This document shows, in pieces, positions 24,290 through 32,310 of a DNA stretch of 64,000 bases. The notes beneath the pieces are model-generated. The model worked only from the letters and a program-made list of their open reading frames with translations, made no database searches and had not been told where the DNA came from. Origin of the DNA: Streptomyces sp. ISL-12 (GTDB lineage Bacteria > Actinomycetota > Actinomycetes > Streptomycetales > Streptomycetaceae); contig NZ_JAGGOO010000016.1 in assembly GCF_018614415.1 (NCBI RefSeq), forward strand, positions 83,927 through 147,926, in the 5' to 3' direction. Within the stretch, counting starts at the first letter, position 1, and the number at the start of each line of letters is the position of its first letter. A program made the translations under genes and the position numbers.

Positions 24290-24566
24290 GCGGCGACGGG
24301 CGGACCGCCGTTCGCCTCGTGGGCGACCGACCTGGTGCCCGGCGAGGACCCCAACGGCGAAGGCGACGGCGTCTTCGTCACCGGCCTGCGCACCGGGCGC
24401 ACCGCGCTCGTCGGCCGGGCCCCGGACGGCACGCCGGCCGCCGCACGACCAGCGCCGCCCGATGGACGCCTGGGGCCGCACCGTCGCCTTCACCTCGGCG
24501 GACGGCGCTCTGGCACCGGGCACGGCCGGGCCGGGTGGCGGCGTGTACGTCCGCACCCTGTACTGA
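24290..24566 (+). pseudogene. Remnant of a PD40/TolB-like beta-propeller protein
   Basis: One frame reads FASWATDLVPGEDPNGEGDG then VFVTGLRTGRTALVGRAPDGTP, which is the repeat of secreted PD40 propellers (VAFxSxATNLVPGDxN...DVFVRDLxTGxT). Past about 24455 a different frame continues with WGRTVAFTSADGALAPGT and VYVRTLY then stop. The two halves are in different frames and there is no start or signal peptide, so this is a decayed C-terminal fragment. The stretch 24153-24289 holds no gene I can support. Confidence 0.55.
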
Positions 24567-24579
24567 CCGCCGTAATCGA

Positions 24580-24612
24580 TTGACTTTCGATCGATACCGA
24601 TCGAGAATCGAT
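24580..24612 (+). promoter_or_regulatory. Probable leaderless promoter with embedded operator
   Basis: TTGACT (24580-24585) and GAGAAT (24603-24608) are 17 bp apart, placing the start of transcription at about 24615, the A of the DUF2975 ATG; no Shine-Dalgarno precedes that ATG. Between the boxes is the dyad TCGATCG-ATAC-CGATCGA (24587-24604), flanked by two AATCGAT copies (24574-24580 and 24606-24612). It is a probable site for the XRE protein encoded downstream. Confidence 0.55.
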
Positions 24613-24614
24613 AC

Positions 24615-25112
24615 ATGCCTCGCCTTCTCATCACCGTCCTGCGCGTCGGTATCGCAGCGTCGATCATGCTCGGTCTCTTCGGGCAGATCGTGGTCATCCC
24701 CACCGCGGCGGCCGACGAGGTCGACCGGTTCCCGGCCTACGCCCCGTTCGCCGCGCCCTATGTGGCCGTCGCGATCACCGGCGTCGCCTGCGTCCAAGTC
24801 GTCCTCGCCGCCATGTGGATGCTGCTCGACATGGTCGAACGCGATGTGATCTTCACCGAGCGGGCCTTCCGCTGGGTCGACATCATCATCGGCGCCGCGA
24901 TCGTGGCGACCCTGCTGGCGTTCGGGGTCACCAGCCACCTGGGCGTGGCCGAGATCCCCTCGCCCGACGACGGCATGGAGGTCACCAGCGCGCTCGGCGC
25001 CGCGGCCGTCTGCGTGGCCGTGGGCGCGGCGTTCGCGATGCTCATGGTGATCATGCGGGGTCTGCTGCGCAAGGCGACAGCGCTGCGGGCCGAGATGGCC
25101 GAGGTCGTCTGA
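24615..25112 (+). CDS. DUF2975 membrane protein
   Basis: 165 aa with four predicted membrane helices: LLITVLRVGIAASIMLGLFGQIVV, VAVAITGVACVQVVLAAMWML, WVDIIIGAAIVATLLAFGV and ALGAAAVCVAVGAAFAMLMVIM. Between TM2 and TM3 is DMVERDVIFTERAFRWVD, typical of DUF2975 (YoaS-like) proteins. Function unknown. The gene is always, in my experience of the family, paired with a small XRE regulator, and here its stop shares one base with the regulator ATG. It appears to lack a Shine-Dalgarno (leaderless). Confidence 0.82.
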   Translation: MPRLLITVLRVGIAASIMLGLFGQIVVIPTAAADEVDRFPAYAPFAAPYVAVAITGVACVQVVLAAMWMLLDMVERDVIFTERAFRWVDIIIGAAIVATLLAFGVTSHLGVAEIPSPDDGMEVTSALGAAAVCVAVGAAFAMLMVIMRGLLRKATALRAEMAEVV

Positions 25113-25351
25113 TGGCGATCGTCGTCGACCTCGACGTCCTGCTCACGCGACGGGGGATGTCGGTCGGCGCGTTCGCCGACGCCGTCGGCATCACCCCCGC
25201 CAACGTCGCCGTACTGAAGAACGGACGTGCCAAGGCGGTGCGCTTTACGACACTCGACGCCATCTGCCGCACCCTCGGCTGCCAGCCCGGCGACGTGCTG
25301 CGCTGGGTGCCCGACGGCGACGGTACGGAGACGGCGGGGACCGGGGCGTGA
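25112..25351 (+). CDS. Small XRE/Cro-CI regulator (YozG-like, HTH_26)
   Basis: 79 aa. The whole protein is one helix-turn-helix domain: VVDLDVLLTRRGMSVGAFADAVGITPANVAVLKNGRAKAVRFTTLDAICRTLGCQPGDVLRW. This is the HTH_26 type that accompanies DUF2975. The TGATG junction couples it to the upstream gene. It probably represses the shared promoter at 24580-24612. Confidence 0.87.
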   Translation: MAIVVDLDVLLTRRGMSVGAFADAVGITPANVAVLKNGRAKAVRFTTLDAICRTLGCQPGDVLRWVPDGDGTETAGTGA

Positions 25352-25563
25352 AGTGCCGGTCCCGACGATCATGACGCGGACACCCGGGGGCAGAACGGTT
25401 CGCGCGCCCGGCCGCCGGTGAACTCGCTCCGTGCCTGTCAGGCCCAGCACGGCAGCCCACGGCGCACCAGAATCGCACGTGCCCGGTGGATATCCGTTGT
25501 TGCGGTCCGGTTTCGAGCCGGCGGCGGTGGGTTGCCCGCCCGGGCGCCGCGCGTTCTCCAGGT

Positions 25564-25839
25564 ATGGAAACCCCCTACGCGGCACTGAACGGCGCCTACT
25601 GGCTGGACGACGACCTGGCTCCCTGCCCGGACTGTTTACGCATGCTGGACACCCCGCCGGCCGACGACGCCGGACGGGCCCGGAGCGACGGTGACCGGCC
25701 TGTCCGCGCGGTGTGGCGAGCCGTCAGCGGCGTCACCTCCGCGGCGCACGCGGCCCTGTCCGCGCTGAGCCCGCGAGCCGGACGCCGGCAAAGGTCCCGA
25801 CGGGACGGTACGGGGGTGCGCTGCGGCTATGAGCGGTGA
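25564..25839 (+). CDS. Small hypothetical protein with CPDC motif and a TTA codon
   Basis: 91 aa: METPYAALNGAYWLDDDLAP followed by CPDCLRML, then a basic Ser/Arg-rich tail. The CxxC pair could bind metal or form a disulfide. Leu26 is coded by TTA (25636-25638), which in Streptomyces is a strong sign of bldA-dependent expression if the gene is real. The Shine-Dalgarno is weak (AGG four bases before ATG). No family recognised. The gap 25352-25563 shows nothing. Confidence 0.45.
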   Translation: METPYAALNGAYWLDDDLAPCPDCLRMLDTPPADDAGRARSDGDRPVRAVWRAVSGVTSAAHAALSALSPRAGRRQRSRRDGTGVRCGYER

Positions 25840-26176
25840 CGTGCCGCCACCGGTCTCGTCGTGCGACGGGGCTTCTTCCGGGACATCGCCACCGTGCCTG
25901 CGTGTGACCGCGCCGACGGGAGCGGAGCGGGTCGACGACACCGTCCGCGCCCGGCCGGTGGAGCGGCGGGCCGACCTCCCCTGGGCGGTCGGCGCCGCTG
26001 CCGTCTCGTCCCGCCGGGCACCCGGATGAGGTCGTCCAGCCGCATGGGGCCGGCCGCCCTGATGCCTCCGCCGGTGGATTGCCATGACCACCGCACAACG
26101 GTGGTCCGTGTCACCGGTGTTGACGCGCGGACCGCTGCCCGGCCTCCGGGAGTCACCGCTCGGCCTGCGGCAGCCG
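25840..26176. other. Intergenic, no gene supported
   Basis: 337 bp between the CPDC protein and the convergent coiled-coil/winged-helix gene. Open frames here are short, Arg/Pro-rich and lack ribosome binding sites. No clear terminator found. Confidence 0.4.
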
Positions 26177-26863
26177 CTACTCGGCCTTCTCGGACGGTGC
26201 CTCGTCCGCCGGCGCCGCGGCCGGAGCGGCCTCGGACACGGTGTAGAAGACGGAGGAGCCCTGCTTGGTGCGCTGCACCTGGTTCCTGGCCACCAGGTTC
26301 TCCAGAGTGTTGCGCACGACCGTGGTCTTCACCGTCCGGTCGGCGTGGGCCTCGCCCAGCGCGGTGGCCACCTCCGCGGCGGAACGCGGCTCCGTCTGCT
26401 CGGCCAGCACGCCGAGAATCAGCTCGCCCAGCGTCGGTGCGGCCGGCTTCTTCGCCGCGGACTTGGTGGCGGACTTGGCGGCGGTCCTGGCAGCCGGCTT
26501 GGCCGCGGACTTGCCGGCCGGCGGGGCCTTCTTCTCCGCCTTGCGCTGCTGCGGCGCGGACTTCTTCGCCCGGGTCTGCTTGCCGCCGGTGCCCTCGGCG
26601 GGCGTCGACTTCTTGCGCGGCGACGGCACGGCCGCCGTGTCGGGCGCGACCGTCTCCTCGGCCGGGGTCCGCGTCGAGCCCAGTGCCTGCTGGATGTTGA
26701 CCAGCACACTGTGGTCGCGCTGCAACGCGGCGAGCTGCTCCTGCAAGGTGGTGATCTCCGAGCTGAGGCGCTCCTGTTCCTTGGCGTTGCGCTCGAGATC
26801 GCCGGTCACCTGCGCGGCGTACTGCGAGGCGAGTTCGGTGGCGGTGGACGCTGTCTCCGACAT
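26177..26863 (-). CDS. Coiled-coil, Lys/Ala-rich linker and winged-helix protein (histone-H1-like nucleoid protein or regulator)
   Basis: 228 aa. Residues 1-55 are a coiled coil (LERNAKEQERLSSEITTLQEQLAALQRDH). Residues 75-140 are a Lys/Ala/Pro tail like eukaryotic H1 and actinobacterial HU/HupS C-terminal tails (KKSAPQQRKAEKKAPPAGK, AAKSATKSAAKKPAAP). Residues 140-205 form a winged helix (LGELILGVLAEQTEPRSAAEVATALGE...TTVVRNTLENLVARNQVQR), and the tail is acidic. It should bind DNA in the cytoplasm, either structurally or as a regulator. No ligand site is evident. Confidence 0.8.
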   Translation of the reverse strand: MSETASTATELASQYAAQVTGDLERNAKEQERLSSEITTLQEQLAALQRDHSVLVNIQQALGSTRTPAEETVAPDTAAVPSPRKKSTPAEGTGGKQTRAKKSAPQQRKAEKKAPPAGKSAAKPAARTAAKSATKSAAKKPAAPTLGELILGVLAEQTEPRSAAEVATALGEAHADRTVKTTVVRNTLENLVARNQVQRTKQGSSVFYTVSEAAPAAAPADEAPSEKAE

Positions 26864-27121
26864 GGTCGGTCACTCTCCTTGATGCTGACGGTCGTTGCTG
26901 TCGGCGGGCAGCAGCCGGGTGCCGACGGACGGCGGGCCGCCCTTCCGGCCACGCGTGACACCTGCGCGGGCCTCGACTGCTGCGTATGCCCTGAGGTGGA
27001 GATACTACGTACAACTAGTGCCACTTGTTCCTCTCGGGTCGTTTTCCGCTCGGACGGGAGTGGCTGACACACCATCAGATGATGGGTCATGGAATGCGGT
27101 ACGACCGCGTCGGACAGGTAC

Positions 27122-27240
27122 CCCTGGGTGCGGCCGGTGCCGTCGGCGGTGAGCGTGCAGCCGTCGGTGTCCAGGACGGGAGTGGAGGTGAGGTCGCGGA
27201 CGAAGAAGCGCTCGTCGGGGGTGTGGCGGCCGGCGCCCGC
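27122..27240 (-). pseudogene. Fragment of a sulfite-oxidase-like molybdopterin oxidoreductase
   Basis: On the minus strand one frame reads GRHTPDERFFVRDLTSTPVL then DTDGCTLTADGTGRTQG, which closely resembles the entry of the molybdopterin domain in bacterial sulfite oxidases (TPNERFFVRNHTSTPxIDxxxWRLxV-G). The rest of that domain (Cys ligand to Mo, R-G-W regions) is absent and the frame is interrupted on both sides. Probably a decayed gene. The rest of 26864-27382 holds no gene I can support. Confidence 0.4.
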
Positions 27241-27382
27241 GTGGTGTCGCGAACGGTCGACCACGCGTCGGGCAGGGGCGTGACGCTGCCCGGCGCGGTG
27301 GCCGCCGTGGCGGGTGGGGCGAGGGCGGCGGGGGTGGCACCGGCGCCCGCAGGCGGACCCGGCGAGGTGCGCGGGAGGTGCC

Positions 27383-29419
27383 TCAGGAGTGTGTACGCGG
27401 TGTTGTTTCACGGGGTTCGCGGACGTCGGAGACCAGGGTGGGTCCGGACGCGCCTCGGACGGGAGAGGAGCCGGCCGTGGGCAGGGAGCCTTCCCGTGTG
27501 CTCAGGGCACGCAACACGGCACGGGCCACGGCGTCGTTCTGGCGGAAGGCCGGGGCGTCGGTGCGGGGCCGGGCGAAGGCGGCGACGGCGCGGCTGTCGG
27601 TGGGGGCGCCGAGGGCGATCCGGCGCGGGTGGGGGCCGCCGAGGAGCGGGTCGAGTACATGGGCGTCGGTGGGGGAGACGGTGAGCAGTCCGGAGCGGTG
27701 GGTGTGCGAGGGGTCGGTGACGACCTCCTCGGCTATCTCCCCGGCCCGGTACAGGCGCCGCAGCAGGGGGTCCTCGGTGCGGTCGAGTGCGTGACGGGGC
27801 AGATACGCCTCGATCAGGGCGGTCGCGTGCACGGTGTGCCCGGGCACCGTGGGGCTGGTGGCGGTGAAGGTGCCGGTGGCCTCGTCCGTGCCGATCCTGA
27901 GGTCCGCGCCGGTGAAACAGACGATCCCGGCCCGGGACAGGGCGTGCAGCTGGCGCAGCCGGAACCCGGGCGGGCCGGAGGCGAGGAAGCTGAAGAAGCC
28001 CTGCCACCAGCCGTCCACCCCGTCGGCCACCGAGCGGGCGGTCAGGCGCCCCGACGCGACCAGCCGGGACAGGTGGCCGTAGACGGAGAGCAGGGCGAGG
28101 AACGCGCCGAGGTCCGCGCTGTGGTCCGGGTCCTCGCGGCGGGCCACGTCCCGGACGATGTAATCGCGCAGGTGTTCCTGGAAGGCCTCCGGGGTGGCGA
28201 AGGTGACGCCGGTCAGCGGCCGGTCCAGGGCCTCGAAGTCGAGCCGGTCCGCCGGATCCGGAACCGACGCGGCGACGAGGGCGGCCATGTCGCCGGAGTA
28301 CCAGTCGAGACGGTCGTAGGCGGCGGAGAACGCGGACCAGGTCCCGGTGGTGCGCCCGGGATGGGCGTGGAACAGCTCGTGGTAGTGGCCGAACCCGATC
28401 TCCTTGGCCATCAGGGGCCACACGTCGCGCCGCAGGTCCAGCGGCCGTCCCCCGGCGAGCAGCGCGTCGACCGCCTCCGGCCCGAAGTGGCGCGGCAGCG
28501 GCGGGCGGGGGCCCCGGAGCCGGTAGCCGGTCTTGGAGTGGTACGGCACACCGCGCCGCGATCCCACGTGCAGGACCGGCTCACGGCCGGCCGGCAGATA
28601 GGCGAGTGTCCCGTCCGGTTCGGTGCGGTACCTGCCGCCGCGGCCCTCGGTGAGCAGCACGGCCAGGTCGACGAAGGCCAGCCCGAAGCCGCGCAGCACG
28701 ACGTGTTCACCGGGCCGCAGCGCCGAGAGGTCGGCGTCGGCGGAGAAGGCGGGCGGCAGGTGGAAGCGGCCGTGGCGGCGGGCGAAGGCGGCCAGGGCAC
28801 GGTGCTCGGCGGCGGGCGCGGCGTCCAGGTGGCCCTGGGCGAGCACCACCAGGTCGGCGGTGAGCGGTGTGTCGCTCCCGGCCAGGCACACCCGCTGCGG
28901 ACCGTCCGGGGGACCGGAGACAGCGGTCGCGGTGGCCCGGTGCCAGGTGACGGTGACCGACGGCGGCAGCGCGGCCAGCGCCGCGCGGAACACCCAGTCC
29001 AGATAGGCGCTCTGGGCGCGCCGGGTGGGGAAGTCGGTGGGTGCGAGCGCGCGGAGTTCGCCGAGCACCTCCGGGTCGGCGGGTTCGGCGTAGGGCGCGT
29101 ACCGGGGGCCGTTGCCGGAGAACTGGGCGGCCCACTCGGCGAGCGAGGGCCCGGGCCGGACCGTTCCGTCGATGACGGAGGACTCGTCGGTGAACATGGT
29201 CACGTCCTCGGCCATGGAGTTCATCCGCAGCAGCGGCGACTGCTCGTGCCGCCAGACCCGGCCCGGACCCGGCGGGTGCGGATCGATCAGATGGATGCGC
29301 AACTCCCGCTCACCCGACCAGAGTTCACCGGAGTTGGTGGCCAGGCGCTCCAGCAGACCGGTGGCCCGCGGTCCGGCACCGACGACGGCCAGTACGGCGG
29401 CGGAGGCGGTGGCGCTCAC
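27383..29419 (-). CDS. FAD/NAD(P)-binding protein (PF13454-type oxidoreductase)
   Basis: 678 aa. The N-terminal Rossmann motif is VLAVVGAGPRATGLLERLA, followed by IHLIDPHPPGPGRVW, RMNSMAEDVTMF, then DLVVLAQGHLD and VVLRGFGLAFVDLAVLL. This is the layout of the 'FAD-NAD(P)-binding' PF13454 family (HpnW/YtnJ-unrelated, substrate unknown). It is co-transcribed with an amino-acid ABC permease (ATGA overlap at 29416-29419) at the edge of the sulfur region, so it may act on an imported organosulfur amino acid. That role is inference. Confidence 0.85.
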   Translation of the reverse strand: MSATASAAVLAVVGAGPRATGLLERLATNSGELWSGERELRIHLIDPHPPGPGRVWRHEQSPLLRMNSMAEDVTMFTDESSVIDGTVRPGPSLAEWAAQFSGNGPRYAPYAEPADPEVLGELRALAPTDFPTRRAQSAYLDWVFRAALAALPPSVTVTWHRATATAVSGPPDGPQRVCLAGSDTPLTADLVVLAQGHLDAAPAAEHRALAAFARRHGRFHLPPAFSADADLSALRPGEHVVLRGFGLAFVDLAVLLTEGRGGRYRTEPDGTLAYLPAGREPVLHVGSRRGVPYHSKTGYRLRGPRPPLPRHFGPEAVDALLAGGRPLDLRRDVWPLMAKEIGFGHYHELFHAHPGRTTGTWSAFSAAYDRLDWYSGDMAALVAASVPDPADRLDFEALDRPLTGVTFATPEAFQEHLRDYIVRDVARREDPDHSADLGAFLALLSVYGHLSRLVASGRLTARSVADGVDGWWQGFFSFLASGPPGFRLRQLHALSRAGIVCFTGADLRIGTDEATGTFTATSPTVPGHTVHATALIEAYLPRHALDRTEDPLLRRLYRAGEIAEEVVTDPSHTHRSGLLTVSPTDAHVLDPLLGGPHPRRIALGAPTDSRAVAAFARPRTDAPAFRQNDAVARAVLRALSTREGSLPTAGSSPVRGASGPTLVSDVREPRETTPRTHS

Positions 29420-30447
29420 TGGTCACCGCCGGTCACGGGCCGGGCGTCGGCGGCCGTCGCGGCGCTCAGCCGGGAGCGGACGGCGCCCAGCCGCTCCCGC
29501 AGCCGCCGCACCGGGGTGGGCGGCAGGGCGCGGGAGGTGCCGCGCGCGTAGTGCCGTTCCACATAGAACTGGCCGACGCTGAGCACCGTGGTGACCGCGA
29601 TGTACCACAGGGTGGCCACCAGCAGCAGCGGGATCACCTGGTAGGTCTGGTTGTAGACCAGCTGCACCGAGTACAGCAGGTCGTGCACGGCCAGCACACT
29701 GACGATGCTGGTGCCCTTCAGCGTGCCGATCAGCATGTTGCCGGCGGTCGGCACGATGGAGCGCATCGCCTGCGGGATCACGATCCGGCGCAGCGTACGG
29801 CGCCTGCTCAGGCCGAGCGCCTGGGCGGCCTCGGTCTGCCCGGCGTCCACCGACAGGATGCCGCCGCGCACCACCTCGGCGGCGTACGCGGCCTCGTGCA
29901 GGGTGAGGCCGACCACCGCGGTGAGGGTGGGCCCGAACAGGTCGACCGTCTTGACGGTGACGAACTCCGGGCCGAACGGGACGCCGAGCCCGAGGGTCGG
30001 ATACAGGGCGCCGATGTTGAACCAGAACAGCAGCTGCACCAGCAGCGGCGTGGACCGGAAGATCCACACGAAGCCCCAGCTCAGGGTCCGCAGTACCGGG
30101 TTGACCGAGAGCCGCATCACGGCCAGCGGCGTACCCAGCAGGAAGCCGAGCACCATCACCGCGGCGGTCAGCCAGAGGGTGAGCAGCAGTCCGTCGAGGA
30201 CCGCGCCGGTGGTGAAGTACCGGCCGACGACGCCCCACTGGAAGGCGTCGTTGCGGACGACCGAGTCGAGGACCATCGCGAAGACCAGCAGCGCGCCGGC
30301 CGCGGCCACCCAGCGGCCGGTGTGGCGGCGCGGCACGATGCGGGGCAGGTGCGCACCCGGTGCGTCAGGTGCATCAGGTGCGTCGGGTGTGCCGACAGGG
30401 TCGGCGGTGACGGTGGAGGGAGTGGTGACGTCGGAACGTGTGGCCAT
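29416..30447 (-). CDS. Polar amino-acid ABC transporter permease
   Basis: 343 aa from ATG 30447 (GGAGAG upstream). After a cytosolic tail with a DAP triple repeat come about five membrane helices and the HisM/GlnP signature: FVWIFRSTPLLVQLLFW, AAYAAEVVRGGILSVDAGQTEAAQALGLSRRRTLRRIVIPQAMR, LLKGTS-like GTLKGTSIVSVL. It is a close relative of the permease at 33853-34893, so the two may pair in one importer with the single ATPase at 34890-35654, even though they lie in divergent operons. Confidence 0.9.
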   Translation of the reverse strand: MATRSDVTTPSTVTADPVGTPDAPDAPDAPGAHLPRIVPRRHTGRWVAAAGALLVFAMVLDSVVRNDAFQWGVVGRYFTTGAVLDGLLLTLWLTAAVMVLGFLLGTPLAVMRLSVNPVLRTLSWGFVWIFRSTPLLVQLLFWFNIGALYPTLGLGVPFGPEFVTVKTVDLFGPTLTAVVGLTLHEAAYAAEVVRGGILSVDAGQTEAAQALGLSRRRTLRRIVIPQAMRSIVPTAGNMLIGTLKGTSIVSVLAVHDLLYSVQLVYNQTYQVIPLLLVATLWYIAVTTVLSVGQFYVERHYARGTSRALPPTPVRRLRERLGAVRSRLSAATAADARPVTGGDQ

Positions 30448-30717
30448 CGGGGGCTCTCCGGGGGAGGGATGCGCAAGCGTCGGTGACCACCCGGCGACAC
30501 CGGCGGCGGAGCGCGGCGCGAACGCCGTACGGGGCACGGTGCGGCCGGGAGGCCGGCGTCATCACACGTGCCGCGTCCCTCAACGCGGCCGGAGGGCACC
30601 GCACGGGGCGGAGCCGATCCGTGTCGATCGTATGTGCCCATGGCCTCGCCGTGTCAACAGGGCCTCGGTGGGGCGGTGTCGAGCGCCGGGAGGGCGGTAC
30701 CGGTATGCGGTCGCCGC

Positions 30718-30753
30718 TTGACGTGCCCCGTGATGTCCTGCTCAATTAGTCGC
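30718..30753 (+). promoter_or_regulatory. Promoter of leader peptide 1
   Basis: TTGACG (30718-30723) and the AT-rich CAATTA (30743-30748) are 19 bp apart, which places transcription start at about 30754, the A of the leader ATG. The leader therefore seems to be translated from a leaderless transcript. Confidence 0.4.
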
Positions 30754-30831
30754 ATGGACGCCCAGCAGCGCTTGGTCTCGCGTGACCACATCGACTTCGG
30801 TCGGGTGTGGTCCGCGGCGTGTCGCGGCTGA
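30754..30831 (+). CDS. Leader peptide 1 (cysteine/sulfur attenuator type)
   Basis: 25 aa: MDAQQRLVSRDHIDFGRVWS then AACRG, stop. It shares the pattern L-V-x-R-x-H-(I/V)-D-F-x-R-V-x-S-A-x-C-R with the short ORFs at 36772 and (minus) 42132-42254. Each precedes a sulfur-metabolism unit. Such Cys-containing uORFs act as cysteine-responsive attenuators in mycobacteria, and similar 'putative leader peptides' occur in Streptomyces. GTCCGC (30810-30815) and GCGGAC (30839-30844) form a stem spanning the Cys codon and stop. The controlled gene begins at 31147. Confidence 0.65.
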   Translation: MDAQQRLVSRDHIDFGRVWSAACRG

Positions 30832-31146
30832 CTCCGCGGCGGACGGCCCGACCGGTCCTTCCCTCCCTCGGCGATCCCTCGATCCCGTGATCCTCTGATC
30901 CCGTGAACCTGATTCCGTGATCTCTTGATCCGGTGATCTCCTGATCCCGTTGCGGGCCGAGTCCTCCTTCGCGCTCGTCCGCGCCGCCGCCTTCCGTTCC
31001 TCCCGCCACTCGGCGTCATCACGTCTTCCAGTACCGCACCGGACACCGCGGTGCTGACACCCCCTCATGTCTTCGACCGCCGGCGGTCGCCGAGCCCGTA
31101 CGCGTGCGGCCGGCGACCCCTGCCACCCTGCCCGAAAGGCCCTGCC
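30832..31146 (+). other. Untranslated region with degenerate tandem repeat
   Basis: 315 bp between leader peptide 1 and the monooxygenase gene. At 30881-30950 a unit GATCCCGTGATCTCCT is repeated four to five times with periods of 16, 14, 16 and 16 bp. GATC and its dyads allow alternative pairings, so the repeat could form the attenuator or antiterminator structures expected here. Confidence 0.45.
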
Positions 31147-32310
31147 ATGCCCGTGGAATTTCTCGGCATAGCCGCCACCAACGACGGCTCGGAGACCACT
31201 CCTCGCTCCGGCGCCGCCTTCGACAAGGAATACACGCTCCGGCTCGCCCGTGCCCACGAGGACCACGGCTGGGACCGGGTGCTGTTCGCCTACGGCTCCG
31301 GAGCCCCGGACCCCGCCCCGGCCGCCGCCTACATCGCCAGTCGGCTGGACCGCCTCCAGCTCCTGCTGGCCCACCGGCCCAACGTCTCCTACCCCACCTT
31401 CGCCGCGAAGACCTTCGCCACCCTCGACCGGATCAGCGAGGGACGGCTGACCGTCCACTTCATCACCGGCGGCAACGACCACGAGCAGGGCCGCGAAGGC
31501 GACACCCTCACCAAGGACGAGCGCTACGCCCGCACCCGGGAGTACATCCGGATCGTCAAGAAGATCTGGACGACGCACGAGCCCTTCGACCACGAGGGCG
31601 AGCACTACCGCTTCCACGACTTCGTCAGCGACGTCTTCCCGGTGCAACAGCCCCGGCCGAACGTCTCGTTCGGCGGTTCGTCACCGGCCGCGTACGCCGC
31701 CGGAGGCGCCGAGGCCGACATCTACTGCCTGTGGGGCGAGCCGCTGGCACGGACCGCCGAGCAGATCGAGAACGTCAGGGCCGCCGCGCGGGCCGCCGGC
31801 CGCACGGACGTCCCGCGCATCCAGGTCGCCTTCCGTCCGATCATCGCCCCGACGGAGGAGCTGGCCTGCGAGAAGGCGCACCGCACGGTCGGCGCCATCC
31901 GCCGGCGGCGCGGGTCGGGCGTGGTACGCCACCACCGCCGCGACGCCCCGCAGAGCGCGGCACCTCAGAACACCCGCTCCCAGCGGCTGATCGCCATCGC
32001 CGAGGCGGGGGAGCGCTACGACCGCGCCCTGTGGACCCCGACCGCCGCCGCCACCGGTGGCGCGGGCAACTCCAACGCCCTGGTCGGCACCCCGGAGACG
32101 GTCGCCCAGGCACTCCTCGACTACTACGACCTCGGCGTGGACATCCTCTCCGCCCGCGGCCACGACCTGCTCGGCGACGCGATCGACTTCGGCCGGTACG
32201 TCATCCCGATCGTCCGCGAGGAGGTCGCCAAGCGCGACGCCGAGCGCCACGCCCAGCGTGACGAGCGGGCGGACCGCACCCCCCAGTCCCTGGCGGCGGT
32301 GCGCGGATGA
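31147..32310 (+). CDS. LLM-class flavin monooxygenase (SsuD/alkanesulfonate-type), first gene of sulfur operon
   Basis: 387 aa. MPVEFLGIAATNDGSET is the typical start of SsuD-like proteins; further motifs are WDRVLFAYGSGAPDP, LLLAHRPNVSYPTFAAKTFATLDRISEGRLTVHFITGG, and FVQQPRPNVSFGGSSPAAYA-like. The FMNH2-dependent barrel should cleave a C-S bond in a sulfonate, sulfone or S-alkyl cysteine derivative. It heads an operon with a GNAT, two binding proteins, permease and ATPase, the gene set of the Bacillus ytmI/sna operon, where the monooxygenase releases cysteine from N-acetyl-S-modified cysteines. GAAAGG stands 8 nt before ATG 31147. Confidence 0.9.
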   Translation: MPVEFLGIAATNDGSETTPRSGAAFDKEYTLRLARAHEDHGWDRVLFAYGSGAPDPAPAAAYIASRLDRLQLLLAHRPNVSYPTFAAKTFATLDRISEGRLTVHFITGGNDHEQGREGDTLTKDERYARTREYIRIVKKIWTTHEPFDHEGEHYRFHDFVSDVFPVQQPRPNVSFGGSSPAAYAAGGAEADIYCLWGEPLARTAEQIENVRAAARAAGRTDVPRIQVAFRPIIAPTEELACEKAHRTVGAIRRRRGSGVVRHHRRDAPQSAAPQNTRSQRLIAIAEAGERYDRALWTPTAAATGGAGNSNALVGTPETVAQALLDYYDLGVDILSARGHDLLGDAIDFGRYVIPIVREEVAKRDAERHAQRDERADRTPQSLAAVRG

